A stretch of 7,428 nucleotides of DNA. It comes from Spirochaetaceae bacterium. GTDB taxonomy: Bacteria; Spirochaetota; Spirochaetia; DSM-27196; SKKC01. Of the stretch, positions 1 through 5,712 are shown piece by piece. The number at the start of each line of letters is the position of its first letter. Positions within the stretch are counted from its first letter, which is position 1. A program made the translations under genes and the position numbers. The notes under the pieces were generated by a model. That model worked only from the letters and a program-made list of their open reading frames with translations, had not been told where the DNA came from and did no database searches. Where the stretch lies: assembly GCA_003554375.1 (NCBI GenBank), contig PWGF01000293.1, positions 1-7,428 of the forward strand, read 5' to 3'.

Positions 1-1034
1 ACCGGCTTGGTAATCCCGCGGGTGAGGATCAGACCGAGCACCACGGCCAAGAGCGCGCCCACAATCATCCCGACAACAACCATCAACATAACCGCATCTA
101 CCGCAGCCTCCGCCGCGGCGACCTCTTCTTCGGCGATCTCTGCGTTGATTGCCTGCAGCTCGTGGAGCGTATCCCACGCTGCCTGCGCCCGTTCGTCTAT
201 AGGGCCGAGCGCAAGCTCCGTTATCTCGTCCCGCAGCGCCGCCACTTCCTCGGCGAAAGCGATCAGCTCGTCGAAGTAATCAAGGGCCTCATCCGATACC
301 GCCATCATCTCGTCGTGGAGCTCCATGGCTGCCGCTTCGTTTCCCGCTTCGTACTCCGCTTCGATCTCCCCCGCCAGATGGTGGAACCGGTCGTGCGGCT
401 CATGCATATCTTCGAGAAGTCCCGCAAGCTCTTCGTTGTCCGTCTCGAACTCAACGAGCCACCGCCCCAAGTTACACGCGGTGGGATCGTCCGCGCCATG
501 CGGCAGCGTCTCATCCGCCATGAGCATGAGCGCTACGTTGAGCTCGAGCTCATAGTGGTCCCCGCGGAACTGTTGGAGATTCTCTACAAGGTCTCCGGGA
601 TCGAGGATTCCGATCTCCTCGAACTCCCGAGTGAGCTCGAGCCACTCGTCGTTGACCTCCGCCCACTCGCCAAGCTGGTCCTCGAACTGGTTACTGAGCC
701 GTACCTCCTCATCCGTTGCCGGAAGCTCCAAAAACGCCTCCCAATGCACGTAAAGCTCCTCGCGCACGCTGTGCCAGTCCGCCATGTACTCCGCGCGGTC
801 CTCCGCGACCACGAGCCCGGAGAGAAGCGAGCGCTGTGCCAGCATCAGCTCATCCGTGGCGACCTCCGTCTGGTAGAGCCTGTCTACGCTGGGAAGGCGT
901 ACGACGCCGACTTCCTCGATACCGTCGGCGAGCTGTCCGGCGCCGACCAGTCCGATTACGCCGACGATCACAACGATAAGGGCGACTATCAGAAAGCCGC
1001 CGATAAGTTTCACGCCCAATCTGAGATTCTTCAT
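1..1034 (-). CDS. Methyl-accepting chemotaxis protein, N-terminal part (cut by window edge), with CZB-like periplasmic motif
   Basis: Chemoreceptor that would sense a periplasmic signal and control CheA through a cytoplasmic tip; HAMP and signalling domains lie beyond the left edge. Seen: 344 residues read on the minus strand from an ATG at 1034. There is a short basic N-terminus, TM1 at about residues 8-32, a long helical acidic periplasmic domain (about 33-313), TM2 at about 314-337, then LTRGITKP, the usual entry into a HAMP domain. The first part resembles 4HB_MCP ligand-binding domains. Residues 160-219 carry H160, C187 in CNLGRW, and H214/H218 in PHDRFHH, which matches the H...CxxGxW...HxxxH pattern of CZB zinc-binding domains. 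A GGGGGA ribosome-binding site lies 5 nt before the ATG. The gene follows the iron-sulfur gene by 108 nt on the same strand. The high Glu/Asp content is striking. The MCP call is firm from topology; the zinc site is inferred. Confidence 0.85.
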   Translation of the reverse strand, partial: MKNLRLGVKLIGGFLIVALIVVIVGVIGLVGAGQLADGIEEVGVVRLPSVDRLYQTEVATDELMLAQRSLLSGLVVAEDRAEYMADWHSVREELYVHWEAFLELPATDEEVRLSNQFEDQLGEWAEVNDEWLELTREFEEIGILDPGDLVENLQQFRGDHYELELNVALMLMADETLPHGADDPTACNLGRWLVEFETDNEELAGLLEDMHEPHDRFHHLAGEIEAEYEAGNEAAAMELHDEMMAVSDEALDYFDELIAFAEEVAALRDEITELALGPIDERAQAAWDTLHELQAINAEIAEEEVAAAEAAVDAVMLMVVVGMIVGALLAVVLGLILTRGITKP

Positions 1035-1142
1035 TGCCGTCCCCCACGAGGCTTAGATTCGAGCTGTCAGGGTAACACGGCTCCGGCTCTCCAGAAAGGA
1101 GATTTTGGCCATTCTCTTCCACGGAACTACCCTGGATGAGCC
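1035..1142 (-). other. Intergenic gap between iron-sulfur gene and chemoreceptor gene
   Basis: This is a 108-nt space between two genes on the same strand. It contains a small inverted repeat, TCTCC (1088-1092) and GGAGA (1098-1102) around a 5-nt loop. On the plus strand it is followed by four T, but no plus-strand gene ends here. I found no convincing sigma-70 or sigma-28 promoter for the chemoreceptor, so it may be co-transcribed with the upstream gene or use an unrecognised promoter. Confidence 0.4.
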
Positions 1143-2004
1143 TCATCGTCCACGCACCCTTCGGCGCCGATCGATGAACGCCGTGGAATAGCAGAGGGTG
1201 CGCGTCGGACACGCGTCAACGCAGTGTCCGCAGCCCACGCACCGGGTGTCCACGACCGGTATGGCTTTCTCTGCATGGCGCTGCACATCGATGGAAAGCG
1301 CGCAGGCTTCATTGCATGCACCACAGCGTATGCACCGTGTCCGGTCGGTGACGATCTTCTGGCCCGCAAGCCGTGCTATCCCGGCCAGAACCGTGCCGAG
1401 CGGGCAGTAGTAGCAGTATCCCCTTCCTGTAAACGCGATCCACAGGAACATTGCCGCAAGAAGCTCTCCCACCAGATAGATGGAAAGCTCCGCCGTTGCC
1501 ACTACGCTGTGCGCAGCTCCCCACGAGGCTCCCAGAAGCCGCAGCACCCAATAGATCGTAAACAAGACGGAGATCGCGAGGAGAATCCGGCGAAGAGCGG
1601 CAAAAGCCTTCAGAAGCCGCGGGCCGGCTGACTTCCGCCGCCCTATAAGGGGAAAAGCGGGGGCGAATACCTCCGAAGCGAAGCCGTTGAACAGACAGAG
1701 CATCGAGCGTGCCGCGCGCTCCGCGGGCTCCGGTGGTCCTGAGCGTGAGTACGGCGGCAATCACGATGATGAGCGTTTTGAACTCGTTTTCGTAGAAGTG
1801 CCAAGCGCCAGCGATCAACTCGGCGACACCCGGTGGGGCACGGTCGACATAGCCGTAGTTGAGGCCGGCAAGGAGGAGCGCAAGGAGTATGTAGAGGCCG
1901 AGGATTACGCGAAGAATGCGCACCTCCGGGGCCGGGCGACGGTGCGCCTTTCTTGCCGCGCCTGAGGTCCCGGTCTCTTCCGGTGCCGAAGGCCTCCAAT
2001 GCAT
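1143..2004 (-). CDS. Membrane-bound NapH/NosR-like 4Fe-4S protein, frameshifted
   Basis: Integral membrane iron-sulfur protein, probably moving electrons between the quinone pool or membrane partners and a redox enzyme; the partner is unknown. The N-terminal half reads in one frame from ATG 2004: polar leader, TM1 at about residues 31-52, the segment AWHFYENEFKTL, then TM2 at about 77-90. The rest reads in another frame down to TGA at 1143-1145: two more membrane helices, the motif CYYCPLGT, then ferredoxin motifs CIRCGACNEAC and CVGCGHCVDACP. The first ferredoxin motif has Ala where Pro usually follows the fourth Cys. Both halves look like one family member, and removing one base near 1705-1730 would give about 286 residues. 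GGGAG at 2012-2016, 7 nt from the ATG, supports this start; a GTG at residue 28 is an alternative. It is divergent from the kinases. Either a true frameshift mutation or a sequence error; family assignment is at superfamily level only. Confidence 0.72.
1701..1730 (-). other. Probable frameshift site in the iron-sulfur protein gene
   Basis: The two coding frames can be joined only between about 1640 and 1760, because the downstream frame has a TGA at 1761-1763 just upstream. The best junction is the alternating GC run at 1711-1720, where losing one base changes RGARGTLDAL into a path continuing as ARSMLCLFNGF. An independent start at the ATG at 1703-1701 is less likely. It has no well-spaced ribosome-binding site, and the upstream frame would run about 400 nt into the downstream gene. 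Confidence 0.5.
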
Positions 2005-2042
2005 GAGCGTACTCCCGCCGGTCCTTCGTCCTCTTACTTGAT

Positions 2043-2058
2043 CCGGGCGATCGCCCGG
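2043..2058. promoter_or_regulatory. Perfect 16-bp palindrome, candidate operator or 5'-UTR hairpin
   Basis: CCGGGCGATCGCCCGG is a perfect inverted repeat without spacer. It lies 38 nt before the iron-sulfur gene start and downstream of the proposed minus-strand promoter, so it falls inside the inferred leader. As DNA it could be an operator for a dimeric regulator; as RNA it could form a six-pair stem with a GAUC loop. No regulator is identified. Confidence 0.45.
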
Positions 2059-2103
2059 TCATCTCCCGCCGTTCCCCGACAACAGCCGCGAAAATGCTAG
2101 GAT

Positions 2104-2132
2104 AGCGTACGAGACCGGCTCCTGCGAGTCAA
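2104..2132 (-). promoter_or_regulatory. Sigma-70-type promoter of the iron-sulfur gene
   Basis: On the minus strand, TTGACT (complement of 2127-2132) is a five-of-six match to the -35 consensus. It is separated by exactly 17 nt from TACGCT (complement of 2104-2109), a weak -10 that keeps T and A at positions 1-2 and T at position 6. Transcription would start near 2097 and give a leader of about 93 nt that includes the palindrome at 2043-2058. Confidence 0.4.
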
Positions 2133-2162
2133 ACAGCGCTCAGGTTATAGACAGCGTTCAGG
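2133..2162 (+). repeat. Short direct repeat, two 12-bp copies 18 bp apart
   Basis: ACAGCGCTCAGG at 2133-2144 and ACAGCGTTCAGG at 2151-2162 differ at one base and are spaced 18 bp start to start. They lie just upstream of the minus-strand -35 box, in a position where an activator could bind. The spacing is not a whole number of helical turns. No known binding site is recognised. Confidence 0.35.
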
Positions 2163-2403
2163 CAGCTCACGTACTACCAAGCGCCTCTGAACGCCGGCCG
2201 GCTCTTGTCCGCTCAGATGGCGCTGTGCGCGCTTTGGACAGGCTCCGTCAGCTTGCCCGTCCGCCCGTACTGTGAGAAACTTGTGCAAAAGGAAACGGTT
2301 CCGCGATTGCGGCGGGTGCGGAGATGCGGTGCTCGCATCCTTTTCCTCCTGCAGCACCTGCTCCGTTCTCGGCACGTGCCGTCCCGCGCACGTGGAGGTA
2401 AGC
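2163..2403 (+). promoter_or_regulatory. Leader of the first kinase gene with a hairpin at the ribosome-binding site
   Basis: This 241-nt stretch before the first kinase holds no convincing gene and no strong sigma-70 promoter. At its 3' end CACGTGC (2373-2379) can pair with GCACGTG (2388-2394) across an 8-nt loop, ending at the first base of the ribosome-binding site GGAGGT (2394-2399). The site is 4 nt from the ATG at 2404 and sets the start. The hairpin would partly abut the site and could affect translation; that is an inference. Confidence 0.4.
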
Positions 2404-5400
2404 ATGTCGCACGAACAAACAGAGGAACAGGGAGAACAGCGAGGAACGGACGGCCGGAAGACTCTCCTCCTGGTAGAAGACGAGCGGATTGTCGCCCTGG
2501 GTGAGAAGAAGACGCTCGAGCGCCACGGGTATCAGGTTGTCTTGGTGTTTACCGGCGAGGAAGCCGTGGAGACCGTGGACCGTACCCCGGAAGTCGACCT
2601 TGTGCTCATGGACATCGACTTGGGAAGCGACATCGACGGAACCGATGCGGCTCGTCGGATCCTGGAGAAGCACGACCTCCCGATTGTCTTTCTGTCGGGA
2701 CGGACCGATACGGACACCGTAGAGAAAACCGAGGGAATCACCTCATACGGCTTCATTGACAAGAGCTCGGGACCGGCGGTGCTTAGCGCGGCGGTCAAGA
2801 TGGCGTTTCGCCTCTTCGAAGCCAAGCAGAACGAGCACGCGAAGCGGAAGGAGCTCGAGCACATCGAGTGGATGCTTTCCCCCGGACGGGGACGACCGCC
2901 GGCGCCCGAAGCACTGGATTGTGAGACGGCCGGAAGCGGAGCAGGTACCGCCGGCGCCTCCGGGGACAGCCGTCGGGCCGAGGAGCACGCACGCATGCCG
3001 GGATCCGAGTGCGCTCAGTCGGCGGACATCGCCCGCGATCCCGCCCCGCCGTACGGTGACCTGACGGAGCTCAACGATTGCCGGGTGATTCTGGACGGCG
3101 TGGGGAAGGAGACGCTCAGCCGAATTGTCCACGAGCCGCTTGCGCTTCTGGAGACCTCCGCGGCGATCTACGAGCGCAACGGCGACTACGCCTTCGGCAT
3201 ATTCTCCTCGGCGTGGTGCCGGTTCATGGACGCTGTCTCGCGCGAACGGTGCGGAGCCGAGGACAACCGCGAAGCGCTGCGGTGTGGAAAGTGGATCTGC
3301 CACGAGTCGTGTTGGGAGGAGGCGGCCCGCCCCGCTATGGAACGCAACACGCCGATCGACATCCCCTGTCAGGGCGGCATCAACCTGTACGCGGTTCCGA
3401 TCAAGGCCGGCGGCGAGACGATCGGCGCAATCAGCGTGGGGTACGGCGATCCGCCAAGGGACCCGGAACGGCTGCGCGAGCTTGCCGAGCGCTACGGAGT
3501 CTCCGCCGAGGAGCTTGCCGAGCGAGCGAAAGCCTATCCCTCCCGGCCCCACTTCATTGTCGAGCTGGCCAAGCAGCGGATCCACTCCCAGGCACAGCTC
3601 ATCGGGGAGATCGTGGAACGGACACAGACAGCGGAGAAGCTCCGCGAGCAGGAGACCCGATATCGCTCGTTGTTCGAGAGCTCTCCGATCTCCCTCTGGG
3701 AGGAGGACTTCTCTCAGGTGAAAGCCCGGATGGAGGAACTCAAAGCGGCCGGGATCCGGGACTTCGAGGGCTTCCTCCGGGCGAACCCGGAGGTGGTCAA
3801 AGAGCTCGCGAGTATTATTCGGGTAATCGACGTGAATGAGGCGACCCTCCGCCAGTACAGCGCTCGCTCCAAGGAGGAGTTCCTTGCCGGCATCACCACC
3901 GTGTTCTCGGAGGAGTCGTTCGAGGGGTTTATGGAGGCCCCGATCGCTGTGGCGGAGGGGCGCACGGAGCTGTACGTCGAGAAGCGCCACCGCACGCTCG
4001 ACGGCCGGCCGCTGGACGTGCAAGTCCATTGGGCGGTTGTTTCCGGCCACGAAGAGACCTACTCGCGCGTTCTGGTGAGCGTCGTCGACGTCAGCGAGCG
4101 CAAACGCACCGAGCAAGCGTTGGCGCGCGCCGAAGAGAACTGGCGTTCCACGCTCAAGCACGCTCCCCTCCTGGTGGTTTCGCTGGGCCGGGAAGCAAAC
4201 ATCACGTTTGTAAACGACTGCCTACTCGAGCTCACCGGATGGACCGAAGGAGAGCTTTTAGGCCGAAACTGGATCGATACGTCGATCCCGGAAGACGAAC
4301 GGGAGTACGTTCGAGAGGTGTTCGGTGCCCTGGCTTCAGGCGAGCGCGGAAGGGAACACTGGCACCACGAAAACGCTATCCTGACGAAAGGCGGAGCCCG
4401 GCGGTGGGTATGGTGGGCCAACGTGCCGACCCTCAACACACAAGACGGGCCCGATCAGGTCACCTCCCTCGGCGTCGACCTGACCGAACGCCGTGAACGC
4501 GAGGAGAGGATCACCAAGCTTCTCCGCGAAAAAGAGCTGGTGCTCCGGGAGAGCCACCACCGGATCAAGAACAACATGGAGCTCATCCGTTCCCTCCTTT
4601 CGATACGCGCGGATGAACAGAGCGAGCCGTGCCGAAGCGTGCTGGAAGATATGGCGGACAAAGCGCGAAGCATGATGCTCCTCTATACCAAGCTCTACCA
4701 GACCGAATACTCCTTCGAGCTCGACCTCCGGGAGTGGTTGCCTGGCTTTATCGAAGAGATCGTGGCGGCCGGCCGAGGTGAGGAACGGATCGAGCAGGAG
4801 GTGAAGATCGATCGGGTCATAGTGCCGGCGAAGAAGCTCGCCCCTCTCGGGCTCATCGTGGGGGAGCTCATCACCAACTCCATTAAGCACGGCTTTGCCG
4901 GCCGCGCGACCGGACGGATTCGCCTATGGGCGGGGCCCGCCGCGGAAAGCTCCGAAAACGCGGCGAGGCTCGGTGTGGAAAGTGCCGGCGCGGAACCTGC
5001 GATAGCCGAATCCGTCGGACCTAACCCCGGCGAGGCCGATGAGATCCCGCCGGAGTCCGCCATGGCCGACTCCGGCCTGCCCGAAGAGGTTCCGGCTGAA
5101 TCCGCCATGGCCGACCCCACCGAACATGGAGAAATCCCGCCCAAACCCGCTACGGGCGCGATGCTTGTCTACGAGGACGACGGCCGAGGACTGCCTGAGC
5201 GCCTCCGTCTCGGTTCCGCGGAAGGCCGATCGGCCGAAGGGGGTACCGGCTTCGGCATTCAGCTCGTCGAGGAGCTGGTCGCTCAGATAGGCGGCACGAT
5301 CCGGACGGAAGCGCCGGGTCGGGCCGAGCGCTTGGGCGACCGCGAATCCGGGGGCCCCCGTCAAACCCGGGAAGTCCGGAAAGCCGGTGAGACCCGGGGG

Positions 5401-5466
5401 GCCCGGGAAGACCGGGAGCCCGGCGGCGGGCCCGGGGTACGTGTCGTCTTGGAGTTTCCGTTGTGA
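2404..5466 (+). CDS. Hybrid sensor histidine kinase: REC-PocR-PAS-PAS-HisKA_2-HATPase
   Basis: Soluble sensor kinase of 1020 aa without membrane segments. Domains: REC (about 18-138) with E25/D26, phosphoacceptor D70, S98 and K120; a low-complexity linker (about 155-214); PocR sensory domain (about 215-350), opening with PYGDLTELN and having C272, C283, C294, C299, C303 and C322 (CQGGINLYAVPI); a coiled linker; PAS1 (about 420-567) with a long insertion beginning EEDFSQVKARM; PAS2 (about 579-696); HisKA_2 H-box ESHHRIKNN with H719 as likely phosphoacceptor; HATPase with N-box N825/K828/H829, G1 box DDGRG (926-930 region) and G2 box GGTGFG (946-951). All catalytic motifs are intact. Odd: an insertion of about 74 residues (845-918) between the N-box and G1 box, and one of about 38 (973-1010) before the final strand, both partly repetitive. 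ATG 2404 is chosen because GGAGGT sits 4 nt upstream; the frame stays open to 2272. Paralogue of the downstream gene. Signal unknown; PocR domains are thought to bind small ligands such as hydrocarbon derivatives. Confidence 0.93.
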   Translation: MSHEQTEEQGEQRGTDGRKTLLLVEDERIVALGEKKTLERHGYQVVLVFTGEEAVETVDRTPEVDLVLMDIDLGSDIDGTDAARRILEKHDLPIVFLSGRTDTDTVEKTEGITSYGFIDKSSGPAVLSAAVKMAFRLFEAKQNEHAKRKELEHIEWMLSPGRGRPPAPEALDCETAGSGAGTAGASGDSRRAEEHARMPGSECAQSADIARDPAPPYGDLTELNDCRVILDGVGKETLSRIVHEPLALLETSAAIYERNGDYAFGIFSSAWCRFMDAVSRERCGAEDNREALRCGKWICHESCWEEAARPAMERNTPIDIPCQGGINLYAVPIKAGGETIGAISVGYGDPPRDPERLRELAERYGVSAEELAERAKAYPSRPHFIVELAKQRIHSQAQLIGEIVERTQTAEKLREQETRYRSLFESSPISLWEEDFSQVKARMEELKAAGIRDFEGFLRANPEVVKELASIIRVIDVNEATLRQYSARSKEEFLAGITTVFSEESFEGFMEAPIAVAEGRTELYVEKRHRTLDGRPLDVQVHWAVVSGHEETYSRVLVSVVDVSERKRTEQALARAEENWRSTLKHAPLLVVSLGREANITFVNDCLLELTGWTEGELLGRNWIDTSIPEDEREYVREVFGALASGERGREHWHHENAILTKGGARRWVWWANVPTLNTQDGPDQVTSLGVDLTERREREERITKLLREKELVLRESHHRIKNNMELIRSLLSIRADEQSEPCRSVLEDMADKARSMMLLYTKLYQTEYSFELDLREWLPGFIEEIVAAGRGEERIEQEVKIDRVIVPAKKLAPLGLIVGELITNSIKHGFAGRATGRIRLWAGPAAESSENAARLGVESAGAEPAIAESVGPNPGEADEIPPESAMADSGLPEEVPAESAMADPTEHGEIPPKPATGAMLVYEDDGRGLPERLRLGSAEGRSAEGGTGFGIQLVEELVAQIGGTIRTEAPGRAERLGDRESGGPRQTREVRKAGETRGAREDREPGGGPGVRVVLEFPL
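5041..5145 (+). repeat. 45-bp in-frame tandem repeat inside the kinase ATP-binding domain
   Basis: Units start at 5041, 5086 and 5131, exactly 45 bp (15 codons) apart. The first two are EIPPESAMADSGLPE and EVPAESAMADPTEHG; the third keeps only its beginning, EIPPKPA. The cores share 18 nt (TCCGCCATGGCCGAC plus the preceding Glu codon) with one mismatch. A more degenerate related stretch (EPAIAESVGPNPGEAD) precedes them. The repeat forms the second half of the insertion between the N-box and G1 box. Confidence 0.75.
5365..5427 (+). repeat. Degenerate 9-bp tandem repeat near the kinase C-terminus
   Basis: Seven 9-nt units in frame, consensus roughly RCCCGGGAA, encode the triplets TRE, VRK, AGE, TRG, ARE, DRE and PGG. 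They build a charged segment inserted between the G2-box helix and the last beta strand (GVRVVLEFPL) of the ATP-binding domain. The seventh unit is weak. Confidence 0.65.
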
Positions 5467-5639
5467 GCGGCCTGATTCGGCGAAGTGACTCCCGCCTTGG
5501 TCCGGTTTCGGCCCGCCCCGCTCGCAAGCGCCGGACCGCCGTGCCACGGCGCCGGCCGGCTTTGTCACGGCCCAGATTGGTCCGACGCCGCGGATGCCGA
5601 ACTCTCCGCGAATTCGAGAGAGATTAACCCCGGCGCAGC
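5467..5639 (+). other. First part of the gap between the two kinase genes
   Basis: This GC-rich stretch follows the stop of the first kinase. It contains palindromic patches such as CGAATTCG and GCCGGCCGGC but no clear hairpin followed by a T-run, so I cannot call a factor-independent terminator. No coding sequence is supported here. Confidence 0.35.
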
Positions 5640-5667
5640 TTGCCCCCCCACCCGGCCCGGTTATGTT
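5640..5667 (+). promoter_or_regulatory. Candidate promoter of the second kinase gene
   Basis: TTGCCC (5640-5645) and TATGTT (5662-5667) are separated by 16 nt and resemble -35 and -10 boxes with four matches each. The local base composition becomes AT-rich around the -10 box. Transcription would start near 5674, giving a leader of about 40 nt, so the second kinase could be expressed independently of the first. Confidence 0.35.
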
Positions 5668-5673
5668 TACCGT

Positions 5674-5706
5674 ATTGGGTCCGATACCCGGTCCGTAGCA
5701 GGAGGG
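5674..5706 (+). promoter_or_regulatory. Leader hairpin and ribosome-binding site of the second kinase
   Basis: ATTGGGT (5674-5680) can pair with ACCCGGT (5686-5692) in RNA, with two G-U pairs and a 5-nt loop. It is followed after 8 nt by GGAGGG (5701-5706), a strong ribosome-binding site 6 nt from the ATG at 5713. The stem is short and its regulatory role is speculative; the ribosome-binding site fixes the start. Confidence 0.4.
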
Positions 5707-5712
5707 TAGACC

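Noticed and set aside
1088..1106. Small hairpin followed by TTTT on the plus strand as a terminator
   Set aside because: The stem is only 5 bp with four T, and no plus-strand gene ends there; on the minus strand it is not followed by T.
162..1139. A long plus-strand open frame (325 codons) opposite the chemoreceptor
   Set aside because: It is antisense to a clear chemoreceptor with two membrane helices, has no recognisable domain, and is explained by high GC content, which leaves stop codons rare in the opposite frames.
2047..2054. GCGATCGC, the HIP1 octamer abundant in cyanobacteria
   Set aside because: I noticed only this occurrence, as the core of the longer palindrome, and the gene content does not suggest a cyanobacterium.
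2272..2403. Upstream in-frame extension of the first kinase with many Cys (CGGCG, CSTCSVLGTC)
   Set aside because: The ATG at 2404 has a strong, well-spaced ribosome-binding site, and the paralogue also starts just before its REC domain. The Cys-rich stretch has no spacing typical of a metal site.
4924..5568. Minus-strand frame encoding a collagen-like Gly-X-Y pattern
   Set aside because: The pattern is the complement of the 9-bp repeat in the kinase gene and the frame is antisense to the conserved ATP-binding domain. It has no ribosome-binding site or domain support.
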